From the NCBI GenBank assembly GCA_030615305.1, contig JAUWZL010000043.1, forward strand, positions 1 through 5,939: DNA of 5,939 bases. The letters are read 5' to 3'. Under the pieces are notes generated by a model that had not been told where the DNA came from, ran no database searches, and saw nothing but the letters and a program-made list of their open reading frames with translations. This DNA is from Dehalococcoidia bacterium. GTDB taxonomy: Bacteria; Chloroflexota; Dehalococcoidia; Dehalococcoidales; JAUWZL01. The translations under genes were made by a program, and so were the position numbers. This document shows, piece after piece, positions 1-5,520 of the stretch (the stretch's first letter is position 1; each line of letters opens with the position of its first letter).

Positions 1-315
1 GCCGAGGTACATGAGGTAACCGCTTACAGAACAGCCCCCGATATTGGGAGTATTTCACAAGCCAAGCAAATGCTCTTGGCCGGAGAAATTGATGTTGTCA
101 CCTTTACCAGTTCGTCCACGGTGGCTAATTTGGCAGCCGCACTGGGTAAGAAACGAGAGTTGATGAATAAGGCTTTAATAGCCTGCATCGGACCTAGAAC
201 TGCGGCTACTGCTACCAAGGCTGGTTTGAGGGTGGATATAGTTGCCCGAAGGCATACCATGGCTGGCTTAATAGAAGCTATAGAGCATTACTTTCAAAGG
301 GGGGAAAATGAGTAG
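1..315 (+). CDS. hemD: Uroporphyrinogen-III synthase, C-terminal part (5' end outside window)
   Basis: The frame is open from the first base to a TAG at 313-315 and gives 104 residues. HemD converts hydroxymethylbilane to uroporphyrinogen III by inverting ring D while closing the macrocycle; it is a soluble cytoplasmic enzyme at the branch to heme, siroheme and cobalamin. The visible part matches the C-terminal half of the family: an AYRT segment (residues 8-11), the VTFTSSSTV motif (33-41), the IACIGPRTA segment (60-68) and an HT..GLIEAI end (85-94). Full HemD proteins are about 250 residues, so more than half is missing. In many anaerobes this domain is fused to a CobA-type methyltransferase; that cannot be judged here. 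An ATG at 70 is internal and not the true start. The stop codon overlaps the hemB start by 8 bases, which suggests translational coupling in one operon. Confidence 0.9.
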   Translation, partial: AEVHEVTAYRTAPDIGSISQAKQMLLAGEIDVVTFTSSSTVANLAAALGKKRELMNKALIACIGPRTAATATKAGLRVDIVARRHTMAGLIEAIEHYFQRGENE

Positions 316-1288
316 CTTTCCTGAGTTGCGTTTGCGCCGTCTCCGTCGCACTGAACCTCTGCGGGCACTGTTTCGAGAAACTCATATTGATATCGGTGAC
401 CTGATTTATCCCCTTTTCGTTATCGAAGGCAACCAGGCAAAGGAAGAGATAGCCTCAATGCCGGGTGTCTTTCGCTACTCAGTCGGCTTGCTGCCCAAGG
501 AGGCTGAAGAGATAGCCAGGCTTGGTCTGCCTGGGGTAATCCTTTTCGGTATTCCCCAGTATAAAGACGAGCTCGGCTCGGGAGCCTACCATCCGGAGGG
601 GGTTATTCAGCAGGCAATACGGGTCATAAAGACGGCAGTGCCGGAGTTAGTAGTGGTGACTGATGTCTGCCTCTGCGAGTATACTAGCCATGGTCACTGT
701 GGGGTGGTGGTAGATGGCTATATTGATAACGACAAGACTCTTGAGCTTCTGGCCAAGACTGCCGTGTCTCATACCCAAGCTGGTGCCGACATGGTGGCCC
801 CTTCCGACATGATGGATGGAAGAGTGAAGGCGATTCGCCAATCCCTGGACAAAAGCGGATTTCATCTGGTTCCAATCATGTCCTACGCGGCAAAATATGC
901 CTCGGCTTTCTATGGGCCCTTCCGTGATGCGGCTCAATCTGCGCCCCAATTTGGCGACCGCCGTTCCCACCAAATGGATCCGCCCAACTGGCGAGAAGCA
1001 TTGCGGGAGGTAGAACAGGATATTGCTGAGGGAGCAGATGTAATAATGGTGAAGCCAGCATTGGCTTACCTGGACGTGATACGTAAGGTGCGCGATACAT
1101 TCCGTCATCCCTTAGCCGCTTATAACGTAAGTGGTGAGTTTGCCATGGTTAAAGCGGCAGCCCAGTGTGGCTGGATAGATGAACCTCGGTTGGTGTTAGA
1201 GATTCTGACAGCTATTAAGAGGGCCGGAGCCGATGTTATCATTACCTATCACGCTAAGGAAGCCGCTGGCTGGCTGTCCAAGAGGTGA
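308..1288 (+). CDS. hemB: Porphobilinogen synthase (5-aminolevulinate dehydratase)
   Basis: HemB condenses two 5-aminolevulinate molecules into porphobilinogen in the cytoplasm and normally works as an octamer. The 326-residue length is typical. The zinc-site cysteines are all present in [14 protein letters not shown] (C121, C123, C131), so this is the zinc-type rather than the aspartate-rich magnesium-type active site. The two catalytic lysines are K196 in [16 protein letters not shown] and the Schiff-base K249 in [13 protein letters not shown]234 in NWREALRE sits 15 residues before K249, like the allosteric magnesium glutamate of E. coli HemB, so an activating Mg2+ site is also likely (inference by motif spacing). 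[10 protein letters not shown] (216-225) is the usual family segment. The ATG at 308 follows a purine-rich AAAGGGGGGAAA stretch (296-307) that acts as ribosome-binding site inside the end of hemD. hemL follows after 9 bases. Identification is secure. Confidence 0.98.
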   Translation: MSSFPELRLRRLRRTEPLRALFRETHIDIGDLIYPLFVIEGNQAKEEIASMPGVFRYSVGLLPKEAEEIARLGLPGVILFGIPQYKDELGSGAYHPEGVIQQAIRVIKTAVPELVVVTDVCLCEYTSHGHCGVVVDGYIDNDKTLELLAKTAVSHTQAGADMVAPSDMMDGRVKAIRQSLDKSGFHLVPIMSYAAKYASAFYGPFRDAAQSAPQFGDRRSHQMDPPNWREALREVEQDIAEGADVIMVKPALAYLDVIRKVRDTFRHPLAAYNVSGEFAMVKAAAQCGWIDEPRLVLEILTAIKRAGADVIITYHAKEAAGWLSKR

Positions 1289-1297
1289 AGGGATGAT

Positions 1298-2608
1298 ATG
1301 ACAGAGACGAAACGTTCCAAGGTGCTTTTTAATGAGGCTCAACGATACCTCCCCGGAGGTGTCAACAGTCCAGTGCGGGCTTTCAAAGCGGTTGGGGGTG
1401 AGCCTCTGTTCATAAGCCGTGGTAAGGGAGCCAGAATTTATGATGAAGACGGCAATGAATTCATAGATTATGTCTGTTCATGGGGTCCCCTCATTCTAGG
1501 TCACGCGCACCCGCAGGTGGTAGAAGCTACCAAGAAAGTGGTAGAGCGTGGTACCAGCTTTGGAGCGCCCACTGAACTGGAAACAGTGTTGGCAAAGATG
1601 GTCTGTGCCGCCATGCCCTCTATGGAAATGGTTCGCTTTGTCAACTCAGGCACAGAAGCGACAATGAGTGCTATCCGCCTTGCTCGAGCGGCTACTGGCA
1701 GGGACAAGATAGTAAAGTTCGCTGGTTGCTATCACGGTCATTCCGACGGGTTGCTAACCAAGGCCGGGTCGGGAATGGCAACTCTGGGACTACCTAGTTG
1801 TCCCGGTGTACCTTCCTCTTTCACTTCTCAAACTCTGGTTGCGGCTTACAATAATTGGCAAATGGTAGAACAGCTCTTGGCTAAGTTTGGCGGAGAGATA
1901 GCAGCCATAATCGTGGAACCGATAGCGGCTAATATGGGCGTGGTGCCCCCACAACCTGGCTTTTTGGAGCACCTACGTTACTTGACTCAGGAATCGGGCG
2001 CACTTCTCATCTTTGACGAGGTAATTACTGGTTTTCGGGTTGCTTATGGTGGTGCCCAGGCTCTATATCAGATAACCCCTGACCTTACCTGTCTTGGGAA
2101 AATAATCGGCGGCGGGTTACCCATAGGAGCCTATGGTGGCCGCCGTGAGATTATGGAAATGGTAGCTCCTGTCGGTTCGGTATATCAAGCCGGGACTCTC
2201 TCTGGAAATCCAGTAGCCATGACCGCTGGCATTGAAACCCTCAAGATTCTGAAGGAATCCGGACTCTATAGCCAGCTTGAAGCCCATTCATCTCTCCTGG
2301 AACAAGGCATTACCGAAGCCGCCAACAAGGCCCTAATAAGCATACAAGTACCAAGGGTAGGCTCAATTCTTACTATCTTCTTCACTGGGGAATCGGTGAC
2401 AGATTATGAAACGGCTTGTCAAGCTGACACCGAGCTTTATGCCAGATTCTTTCACCAGATGTTATCTCAGGGCATATACCTGCCACCTTCGCAGTTTGAA
2501 GCTGCTTTTGTGTCTACTGCTCATACCGGTGCCGACATTGAGGCTACGGTTGAAGCGGCTAATAAAGCCTTTAGTTCCTTGTCAAAGCAGATGTTAAAAA
2601 AAGGTTGA
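1298..2608 (+). CDS. hemL: Glutamate-1-semialdehyde 2,1-aminomutase
   Basis: HemL is a PLP-dependent enzyme of aminotransferase class III that isomerises glutamate-1-semialdehyde to 5-aminolevulinate, the last step of the C5 route and the supplier of the HemB substrate. At 436 residues it has normal length. Seen in order: the N-terminal [11 protein letters not shown] segment (19-29), the cofactor phosphate-binding NSGTEA (116-121), the CYHGHSD segment with the conserved Tyr (Y145), the cofactor-ring aspartate in FDEVITGFR (D240), and the catalytic lysine K268 in [29 protein letters not shown] (293-305) and [16 protein letters not shown] (395-410) are characteristic of HemL rather than other class III aminotransferases. 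ATG at 1298 is preceded by AAGGGA (1288-1293), spacing 4, overlapping the hemB stop region; the short gap argues for co-transcription. No intrinsic terminator is evident after the stop, and a new promoter begins within 7 bases. Confidence 0.98.
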   Translation: MTETKRSKVLFNEAQRYLPGGVNSPVRAFKAVGGEPLFISRGKGARIYDEDGNEFIDYVCSWGPLILGHAHPQVVEATKKVVERGTSFGAPTELETVLAKMVCAAMPSMEMVRFVNSGTEATMSAIRLARAATGRDKIVKFAGCYHGHSDGLLTKAGSGMATLGLPSCPGVPSSFTSQTLVAAYNNWQMVEQLLAKFGGEIAAIIVEPIAANMGVVPPQPGFLEHLRYLTQESGALLIFDEVITGFRVAYGGAQALYQITPDLTCLGKIIGGGLPIGAYGGRREIMEMVAPVGSVYQAGTLSGNPVAMTAGIETLKILKESGLYSQLEAHSSLLEQGITEAANKALISIQVPRVGSILTIFFTGESVTDYETACQADTELYARFFHQMLSQGIYLPPSQFEAAFVSTAHTGADIEATVEAANKAFSSLSKQMLKKG

Positions 2609-2614
2609 AAGGTA

Positions 2615-2643
2615 TTGACAAGATCTATTTTTAGTAACATAAT
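2615..2643 (+). promoter_or_regulatory. Sigma-70-type promoter for the leader and transporter gene
   Basis: TTGACA at 2615-2620, a 17-base spacer, and CATAAT at 2638-2643: a perfect -35 box, optimal spacing and a five-of-six -10 box. The expected transcription start is near 2650. It lies 7 bases downstream of the hemL stop codon and points to the transporter gene about 270 bases further on, so the transporter is probably transcribed independently of the heme operon, from a strong promoter, with a long untranslated leader. Transcription start is predicted, not observed. Confidence 0.75.
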
Positions 2644-2743
2644 ACGACCAAAATACTAACGTTTCTTTAGATAATCAGGCGGTCTAGCTAAGGCTGTCAA
2701 GCCAGGGAAGATACTCAGTGCGGGCACTGCTTAAGCCGTTTAC

Positions 2744-2773
2744 TTAATTTGGGCGGGGACTAACCCAGATTGA
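2744..2773 (+). other. Hairpin in the leader (10 bp stem)
   Basis: 2744-2753 pairs with 2764-2773: three G-C pairs next to the loop, then A-U pairs with two G-U wobbles, around a 10-base loop CGGGGACTAA. The next hairpin begins immediately, so the two could stack coaxially. No U-run follows, so it is not an intrinsic terminator. Confidence 0.45.
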
Positions 2774-2792
2774 GACTTTGAAGGCCAAAGTT
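2774..2792 (+). other. Hairpin in the leader (ACTTTG/CAAAGT)
   Basis: G2774 to G2780 pairs with C2786 to T2792: six Watson-Crick pairs plus one G-U, around a five-base loop AAGGC. One further A-T pair (2773/2793) could extend it in competition with the preceding hairpin. It ends two bases before the purine-rich GGGTGGAGG segment at 2795-2803. Confidence 0.45.
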
Positions 2793-2878
2793 TAGGGTGG
2801 AGGATATTTGTGGCGGTGTAGTGGGGAAAAAGGGGGTGGTGCCGTTGATAGTATAGTGTGCTAATTTAAACAGCGTTC

Positions 2879-2893
2879 TAGTAGTTGCTACTA
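2879..2893. repeat. Perfect inverted repeat TAGTAG-TTG-CTACTA before the transporter start
   Basis: A six-base perfect inverted repeat with a three-base centre, 13 bases upstream of the AAGGAGG ribosome-binding site. In DNA it could be an operator half-site pair; in RNA it would be a small hairpin next to the ribosome-binding site. The AT-rich sequence on either side (2861-2870, 2892-2908) leaves both readings open. Confidence 0.4.
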
Positions 2894-2906
2894 ATTAATC
2901 CAATAA

Positions 2907-2914
2907 AAGGAGGG
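2907..2914 (+). promoter_or_regulatory. Strong Shine-Dalgarno site that decides the GTG start
   Basis: AAGGAGGG contains the full AAGGAGG consensus (2907-2913). The GTG at 2920 lies 6 bases after it, an ideal distance. An ATG at 2915 is only one base from the site and in a different, quickly closed frame, so it is not a usable start. Confidence 0.85.
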
Positions 2915-2919
2915 ATGCT

Positions 2920-4230
2920 GTGGAAGCAAAGAAAGGTATTAACTGGTCTTCCCTGTGGCGGGTGGAAGATTGGTGGGCTTGCTGGATTGGCTGGTTGATT
3001 TTGGCGCTAGCCCTTATCGGGATACTTCCGAAGTGGTACAAAATTGGCTCATGGACAACCCTAGGCGAGGCTTTCCCCAATGTGATTGGCACCCTGGGGA
3101 CTACGGTTGGGGCGTTCCTCTTCGTAATAATACTAACCATCATCGGTTTAGTTTTCATGAAGAGGTTCACTTGGTCTTACATCCCGGCGTTTATCGTAAT
3201 CTTCGCCCTAGCCTTCCTGGCCTTTTTCCTGGGCAAGCTGAACACTACGGCACTCTGGGGAGTAACGGGAATACCCTATGTTATCTGGGCAATAGTTCTT
3301 GGACTGCTCATCAGCAACCTGTTGGGTGTCCCGAAGTGGCTGAAAACCGGCATTATGACGGAGTACTTTATCAAAATTGGTCTGGTCTGCATGGGGGCGG
3401 CCATTTTTTTCTCCGATGTAATTAAGGCCGGTGCCGTTGGCATGGGACAGGCTCTCTTGGTGGTGGGAGGAGTCTGGTTCTTTGCCTACTGGCTGGGCAG
3501 AAGGTTTGGCATGTCAGAGCGCTTCTCTGGCATCATGGCTACCGGCGTCTCCATCTGCGGCGTTTCGGCGTCCATTGCCGCCGGCGGCGCCCTTAAAGGC
3601 AACCCCAAGGAAGTTACCTATATGATCGCCTGGATTATGGTTTGTGCCGTAGTATTGATTATAATTATGCCGCCCATAGCTTTGGCTATGGGTCTGCCGG
3701 CAAATATGGCTGGCGCCTGGATTGGCGGCGTTATTGACAATACTGGCGCCGTGGCAGCCGCCGGGGCGGTTTACCCAGGCGAGGCAGCAGTGACGGTGGC
3801 ACTTATTGTCAAGATGGCTCAGAATGTTCTCATCGGCTTCGCCGCCTTCTTTATGGCTCTCTGGGCTACTATGAGCCTGGACCGAGCCGCGGGTGCGGCA
3901 AAACCTTCGATTATGGAAATCTGGTACCGCTTCCCCAAGTTCATCGTCGGCTTTGTGGTAGCTTCATTAATCGTCTTCCTCGTGCTCGAGCCGATCATGG
4001 GCGCAAAAGAAGCACAGGCAATCGGCAAACTTGCCAAGACTTTCCGTGACCCGTTCTTCGTCTTGGCTTTCGTGTGCATTGGGCTGGAAACCCGCTTTAA
4101 GGAATTGGTTTCGGTTGGTGGCGGCAAACCGGCTATCGCCTACTGGCTTGCCCAGACAATGAATGCATTCTGGACCCTGGGAATCGTCTGGATTCTCTGG
4201 TCCGGGTGGCTGTTCACTCCGCCCATCTAA
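2920..4230 (+). CDS. YeiH/UPF0324-family membrane protein (putative sulfate exporter family)
   Basis: A 436-residue, very hydrophobic protein with about 11-13 membrane segments, for example around residues 18-36, 53-80, 86-104, 115-136, 149-168, 173-192, 236-257, 289-315, 338-357 and 407-430. The core carries the family signature: MATGVSICGVSASIAAGGAL (206-225), where YeiH-type proteins have a G-SICG-SA--A motif, then GLPANMAGAWIGGVIDNTGAVAAAGA (258-283) and AVTVALIVKMAQNVLI (290-305). The name 'sulfate exporter' comes from gene-context arguments for related proteins; the substrate of this one is not known. The protein is longer than the about 350 residues of E. coli YeiH; the extra length is mainly an N-terminal part (about 1-85) with two hydrophobic segments. 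It starts at GTG behind an excellent ribosome-binding site, has its own promoter and structured leader, and ends at a strong terminator, so it is probably a single-gene transcription unit. Family call is good; function is open. Confidence 0.85.
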   Translation: MEAKKGINWSSLWRVEDWWACWIGWLILALALIGILPKWYKIGSWTTLGEAFPNVIGTLGTTVGAFLFVIILTIIGLVFMKRFTWSYIPAFIVIFALAFLAFFLGKLNTTALWGVTGIPYVIWAIVLGLLISNLLGVPKWLKTGIMTEYFIKIGLVCMGAAIFFSDVIKAGAVGMGQALLVVGGVWFFAYWLGRRFGMSERFSGIMATGVSICGVSASIAAGGALKGNPKEVTYMIAWIMVCAVVLIIIMPPIALAMGLPANMAGAWIGGVIDNTGAVAAAGAVYPGEAAVTVALIVKMAQNVLIGFAAFFMALWATMSLDRAAGAAKPSIMEIWYRFPKFIVGFVVASLIVFLVLEPIMGAKEAQAIGKLAKTFRDPFFVLAFVCIGLETRFKELVSVGGGKPAIAYWLAQTMNAFWTLGIVWILWSGWLFTPPI

Positions 4231-4249
4231 GGCAGACTGAGGGTAACAA

Positions 4250-4286
4250 AAAGGAGGGGGGTCCAAAAGGCCCCCCTCCTTTATTT
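4250..4286. terminator. Bidirectional intrinsic terminator between convergent genes
   Basis: Twelve consecutive pairs join 4250-4261 (AAAGGAGGGGGG) to 4271-4282 (CCCCCCTCCTTT). The interior CC (4263-4264) and GG (4269-4270) can add two pairs around an AAAA tetraloop with T4262 bulged. On the + strand the stem runs into TTTATTT; on the - strand the complement of AACAAAAA (4245-4252) gives a U-rich tail. It lies 19 bases after the transporter stop and 10 bases after the stop of the opposite-strand gene, so it should stop transcription from both sides. Confidence 0.95.
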
Positions 4287-4292
4287 AATGCC

Positions 4293-5390
4293 TCAGAGTC
4301 CGTAGAGCTTGTAGCAGTTGCGGCAAAGGTCAGGAGGTGGCAGTAGCGTAGCAGACTTTGTCAGAGATGTCGTCTGGGCTAACGGTTTCAGGAAGCCAGC
4401 TAAGGTACTCCGTGGACTTAGTAGTGATGGTACCTTATCAGCTATGGCATCCAACGTATCCACTTGCAAGCGCCGGGCAAAGGCTTGCCGGAAGGAGCGA
4501 GCCGCTTGACCGTTCAGCACCTTGTCCAGCCCTAAGGTAACCTTCCCAAAGCTGAAGCGAGACAGATACTCCTCTTTTCCCCAGAAAATCCTGGGGAAAT
4601 CGCCCCGGCAGGGTAGAGCCAGATAGGCACAAGGCGCCACTTCCCCCCACACCGTAATCCAGACATTGTGCACCGGGTCAGCATCGCACATCAAGACGTC
4701 ACTGCTGGGTCTCAAGGGGTATATACGTACCTTAACGCCCAACTCTTTGCCCTTTGTTTGCGCTTCATCAGTCAGCTCAACCTGACGGAGGTCAGGGGAA
4801 AAGCTAAAGGCTTTGAGGGCGTCTACTTCAGCGGTAGGGGCATAATCGAGATTGGGAGCTACCACTCCATCTACCCCCAATTTAGCCGCTAAGGTCACCA
4901 GTTCCGGCAGTTCCTCCAAGTTAGGCTTCATCATCTGCATAACCAGGTTTACTTTTGGGCGCGGCTTGAGCTGGCACAGATAAGAGACATTGGCCCAAAT
5001 TTGGTCAAGGTGTGAGCCAACCCTTAAAGAATCATTAGTTGCCGCTTGAGCCCCGGCTACTGAAATTGCTACTAGGTCAACGCCTATTCGGCAAGCCTCA
5101 CGGCTTGCTGCCTCGTCCAGTAGCAGAGCGTTGGTAGTCAGACTTACCCGCCCATGTCTTTCTTTAATAGCTGCTGCCATATCCCAGAGACGGGGATGAA
5201 GTAGCGGCTCCCCCCAGCCTTGCAGATGCACCAGTTCTGAGCGTCGGACAAAAGGTAGCAGCGAAGAGAACATTTCCCAAGGCAAGTGAGCCGTGACCCA
5301 GCGGTCAGCCAGAACAGTGCGGGGACAGAAAGTGCACCGCAACTGACAGGCAGTGGTTACTTCAAGTTGCATAATCCGAGGTAACGCCAT
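4293..5390 (-). CDS. Radical SAM protein with SPASM-like C-terminal domain
   Basis: A 365-residue cytoplasmic iron-sulfur enzyme. The radical SAM cluster motif is C15, C19, C22 (CQLRCTFC), followed by PRT. HLQGWGEPLLHP (55-66) holds the SAM-binding GE-P motif, TTNALLL (85-91) and VAISVAG (107-113) are further barrel strands. The C-terminal part has C235, C254, C261 and a final CRNC pair (C356, C359), with a VWGEVAPCAY segment (248-256) and FGKVTLGLDKVLNG (281-294); this order is that of a SPASM/twitch domain that binds one or two auxiliary Fe-S clusters. About 45 residues rich in Leu, Ser and Thr (309-353) separate the barrel-side helix from the last cysteines. SPASM enzymes modify peptides, sugars or cofactors; no precursor peptide or partner is next to the gene, so no substrate is assigned. 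ATG at 5390 is the first in frame (a TGA lies three codons upstream); the ribosome-binding site is weak. Confidence 0.88.
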   Translation of the reverse strand: MALPRIMQLEVTTACQLRCTFCPRTVLADRWVTAHLPWEMFSSLLPFVRRSELVHLQGWGEPLLHPRLWDMAAAIKERHGRVSLTTNALLLDEAASREACRIGVDLVAISVAGAQAATNDSLRVGSHLDQIWANVSYLCQLKPRPKVNLVMQMMKPNLEELPELVTLAAKLGVDGVVAPNLDYAPTAEVDALKAFSFSPDLRQVELTDEAQTKGKELGVKVRIYPLRPSSDVLMCDADPVHNVWITVWGEVAPCAYLALPCRGDFPRIFWGKEEYLSRFSFGKVTLGLDKVLNGQAARSFRQAFARRLQVDTLDAIADKVPSLLSPRSTLAGFLKPLAQTTSLTKSATLLPPPDLCRNCYKLYGL

Positions 5391-5423
5391 AGTCGGTCAT
5401 AACCTATGTAATATTTCAGTCAT

Positions 5424-5429
5424 ATTATA
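5424..5429 (-). promoter_or_regulatory. Extended -10 promoter for the radical SAM gene
   Basis: Read on the - strand, TGT directly precedes a perfect TATAAT, giving an extended -10 element (TGTTATAAT). The -35 position (AGATTG, complement of 5447-5452, 17-base spacing) is poor, as is common with extended -10 promoters. Expected start near 5417, leaving a leader of about 27 bases before the ATG at 5390. Confidence 0.6.
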
Positions 5430-5442
5430 ACACAAGTTAAGA

Positions 5443-5477
5443 CTACCAATCTCGCTTTGAACCGATTGACACGGTAG
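5443..5477. repeat. Imperfect inverted repeat between divergent promoters
   Basis: CTACCAATC at 5443-5451 faces GATTG (5464-5468) and GGTAG (5473-5477) on the right: CAATC/GATTG around a 12-base centre, then CTACC/GGTAG in the outer part with four extra bases on the right arm (the C at 5447 belongs to both left-hand words). The repeat covers the -35 box of the rightward promoter and the upstream part of the leftward one, a position suited to a regulator that controls both. It may also be chance, as the arms are short. Confidence 0.3.
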
Positions 5478-5495
5478 AATAGCTGGTGTTATTAT
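5466..5495 (+). promoter_or_regulatory. Sigma-70-type promoter for the gene at 5521
   Basis: TTGACA at 5466-5471, 18-base spacer, TATTAT at 5490-5495 (five of six), with TGT just before it (5487-5489) giving an extended -10 like that of the opposite promoter. The expected start is near 5502, so the untranslated leader is only about 20 bases and consists mostly of the G-rich segment. Confidence 0.65.
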
Positions 5496-5503
5496 TCTAA
5501 ATC

Positions 5504-5518
5504 GGCGGGGGTGGGGGG
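5504..5518 (+). promoter_or_regulatory. G-rich ribosome-binding region
   Basis: Of 15 bases, 13 are G (GG, GGGGG, GGGGGG broken by one C and one T), ending two bases before the ATG at 5521. It can pair with the anti-Shine-Dalgarno CCUCC through one G-U wobble, so it may be the ribosome-binding site, but it could also form a two-layer G-quadruplex in the mRNA. The hemB ribosome-binding region (296-307) has a similar six-G run, so G-runs may simply be tolerated in this genome. Confidence 0.4.
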
Positions 5519-5520
5519 TT

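Larger units (their letters stand above)
2650..2906 (+). promoter_or_regulatory. Long structured 5' leader of the transporter gene (gene-free region 2609-2919)
   Basis: This stretch has no ATG-started reading frame of any length. By hand folding I see: a possible closing helix P1 pairing 2677-2683 with 2735-2741 (seven pairs, three G-U) around two hairpins, GGCT/AGCC at 2692-2703 and CAGTG/CACTG at 2716-2729; a 10-pair hairpin 2744-2753/2764-2773 with a 10-base loop; directly after it an ACTTTG/CAAAGT hairpin (2774-2792, loop AAGGC); then an orphan GGAGG (2799-2803) and a G-rich run to about 2842. Such a chain of helices between a promoter and a gene is what a cis-regulatory RNA would look like, but none of the riboswitch consensus cores I know fits. 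A small RNA ending before the gene is also possible, though I see no U-tailed terminator. Structure is inferred from one sequence only. Confidence 0.45.

Noticed and set aside
647..1108. 153-residue open frame on the - strand inside hemB
   Set aside because: It lies fully antisense to the well-conserved hemB, has no ribosome-binding site of note and resembles no family; it is a by-product of hemB codon use.
2594..2602. Run of seven A at the end of hemL as a programmed slippage site
   Set aside because: It affects only the final two or three residues of a complete enzyme, lacks a stimulating structure, and encodes ordinary Lys-Lys.
2701..2735. Resemblance to a cobalamin riboswitch core (AGGGAAG followed by GCGGGCACTGC)
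   Set aside because: The order of conserved blocks and the B12-box are missing; the only GGTGCC-like block is downstream (2837-2843) instead of upstream. Tempting next to tetrapyrrole genes, but not supported.
2677..2741. tRNA-like appearance of the junction
   Set aside because: There is no T-loop GTTC-A motif, no suitable 7-bp acceptor stem with D and anticodon arms in the right places, and no usable anticodon loop.
2845..2870. Second promoter (TTGATA at 2845) nearer to the transporter start
   Set aside because: No good -10 box lies 16-18 bases downstream; the AT-rich TAATTT is too close. The promoter at 2615-2643 is much better.
2915..2917. ATG next to the transporter start
   Set aside because: It is one base from the Shine-Dalgarno site and out of frame with the family-matching protein, and its frame closes after fewer than 30 codons.
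2955..3425. 156-residue open frame on the + strand inside the transporter gene
   Set aside because: It is a frame-shifted reading of the membrane protein, with no sensible composition or start signal, while the GTG 2920 frame has strong family motifs.
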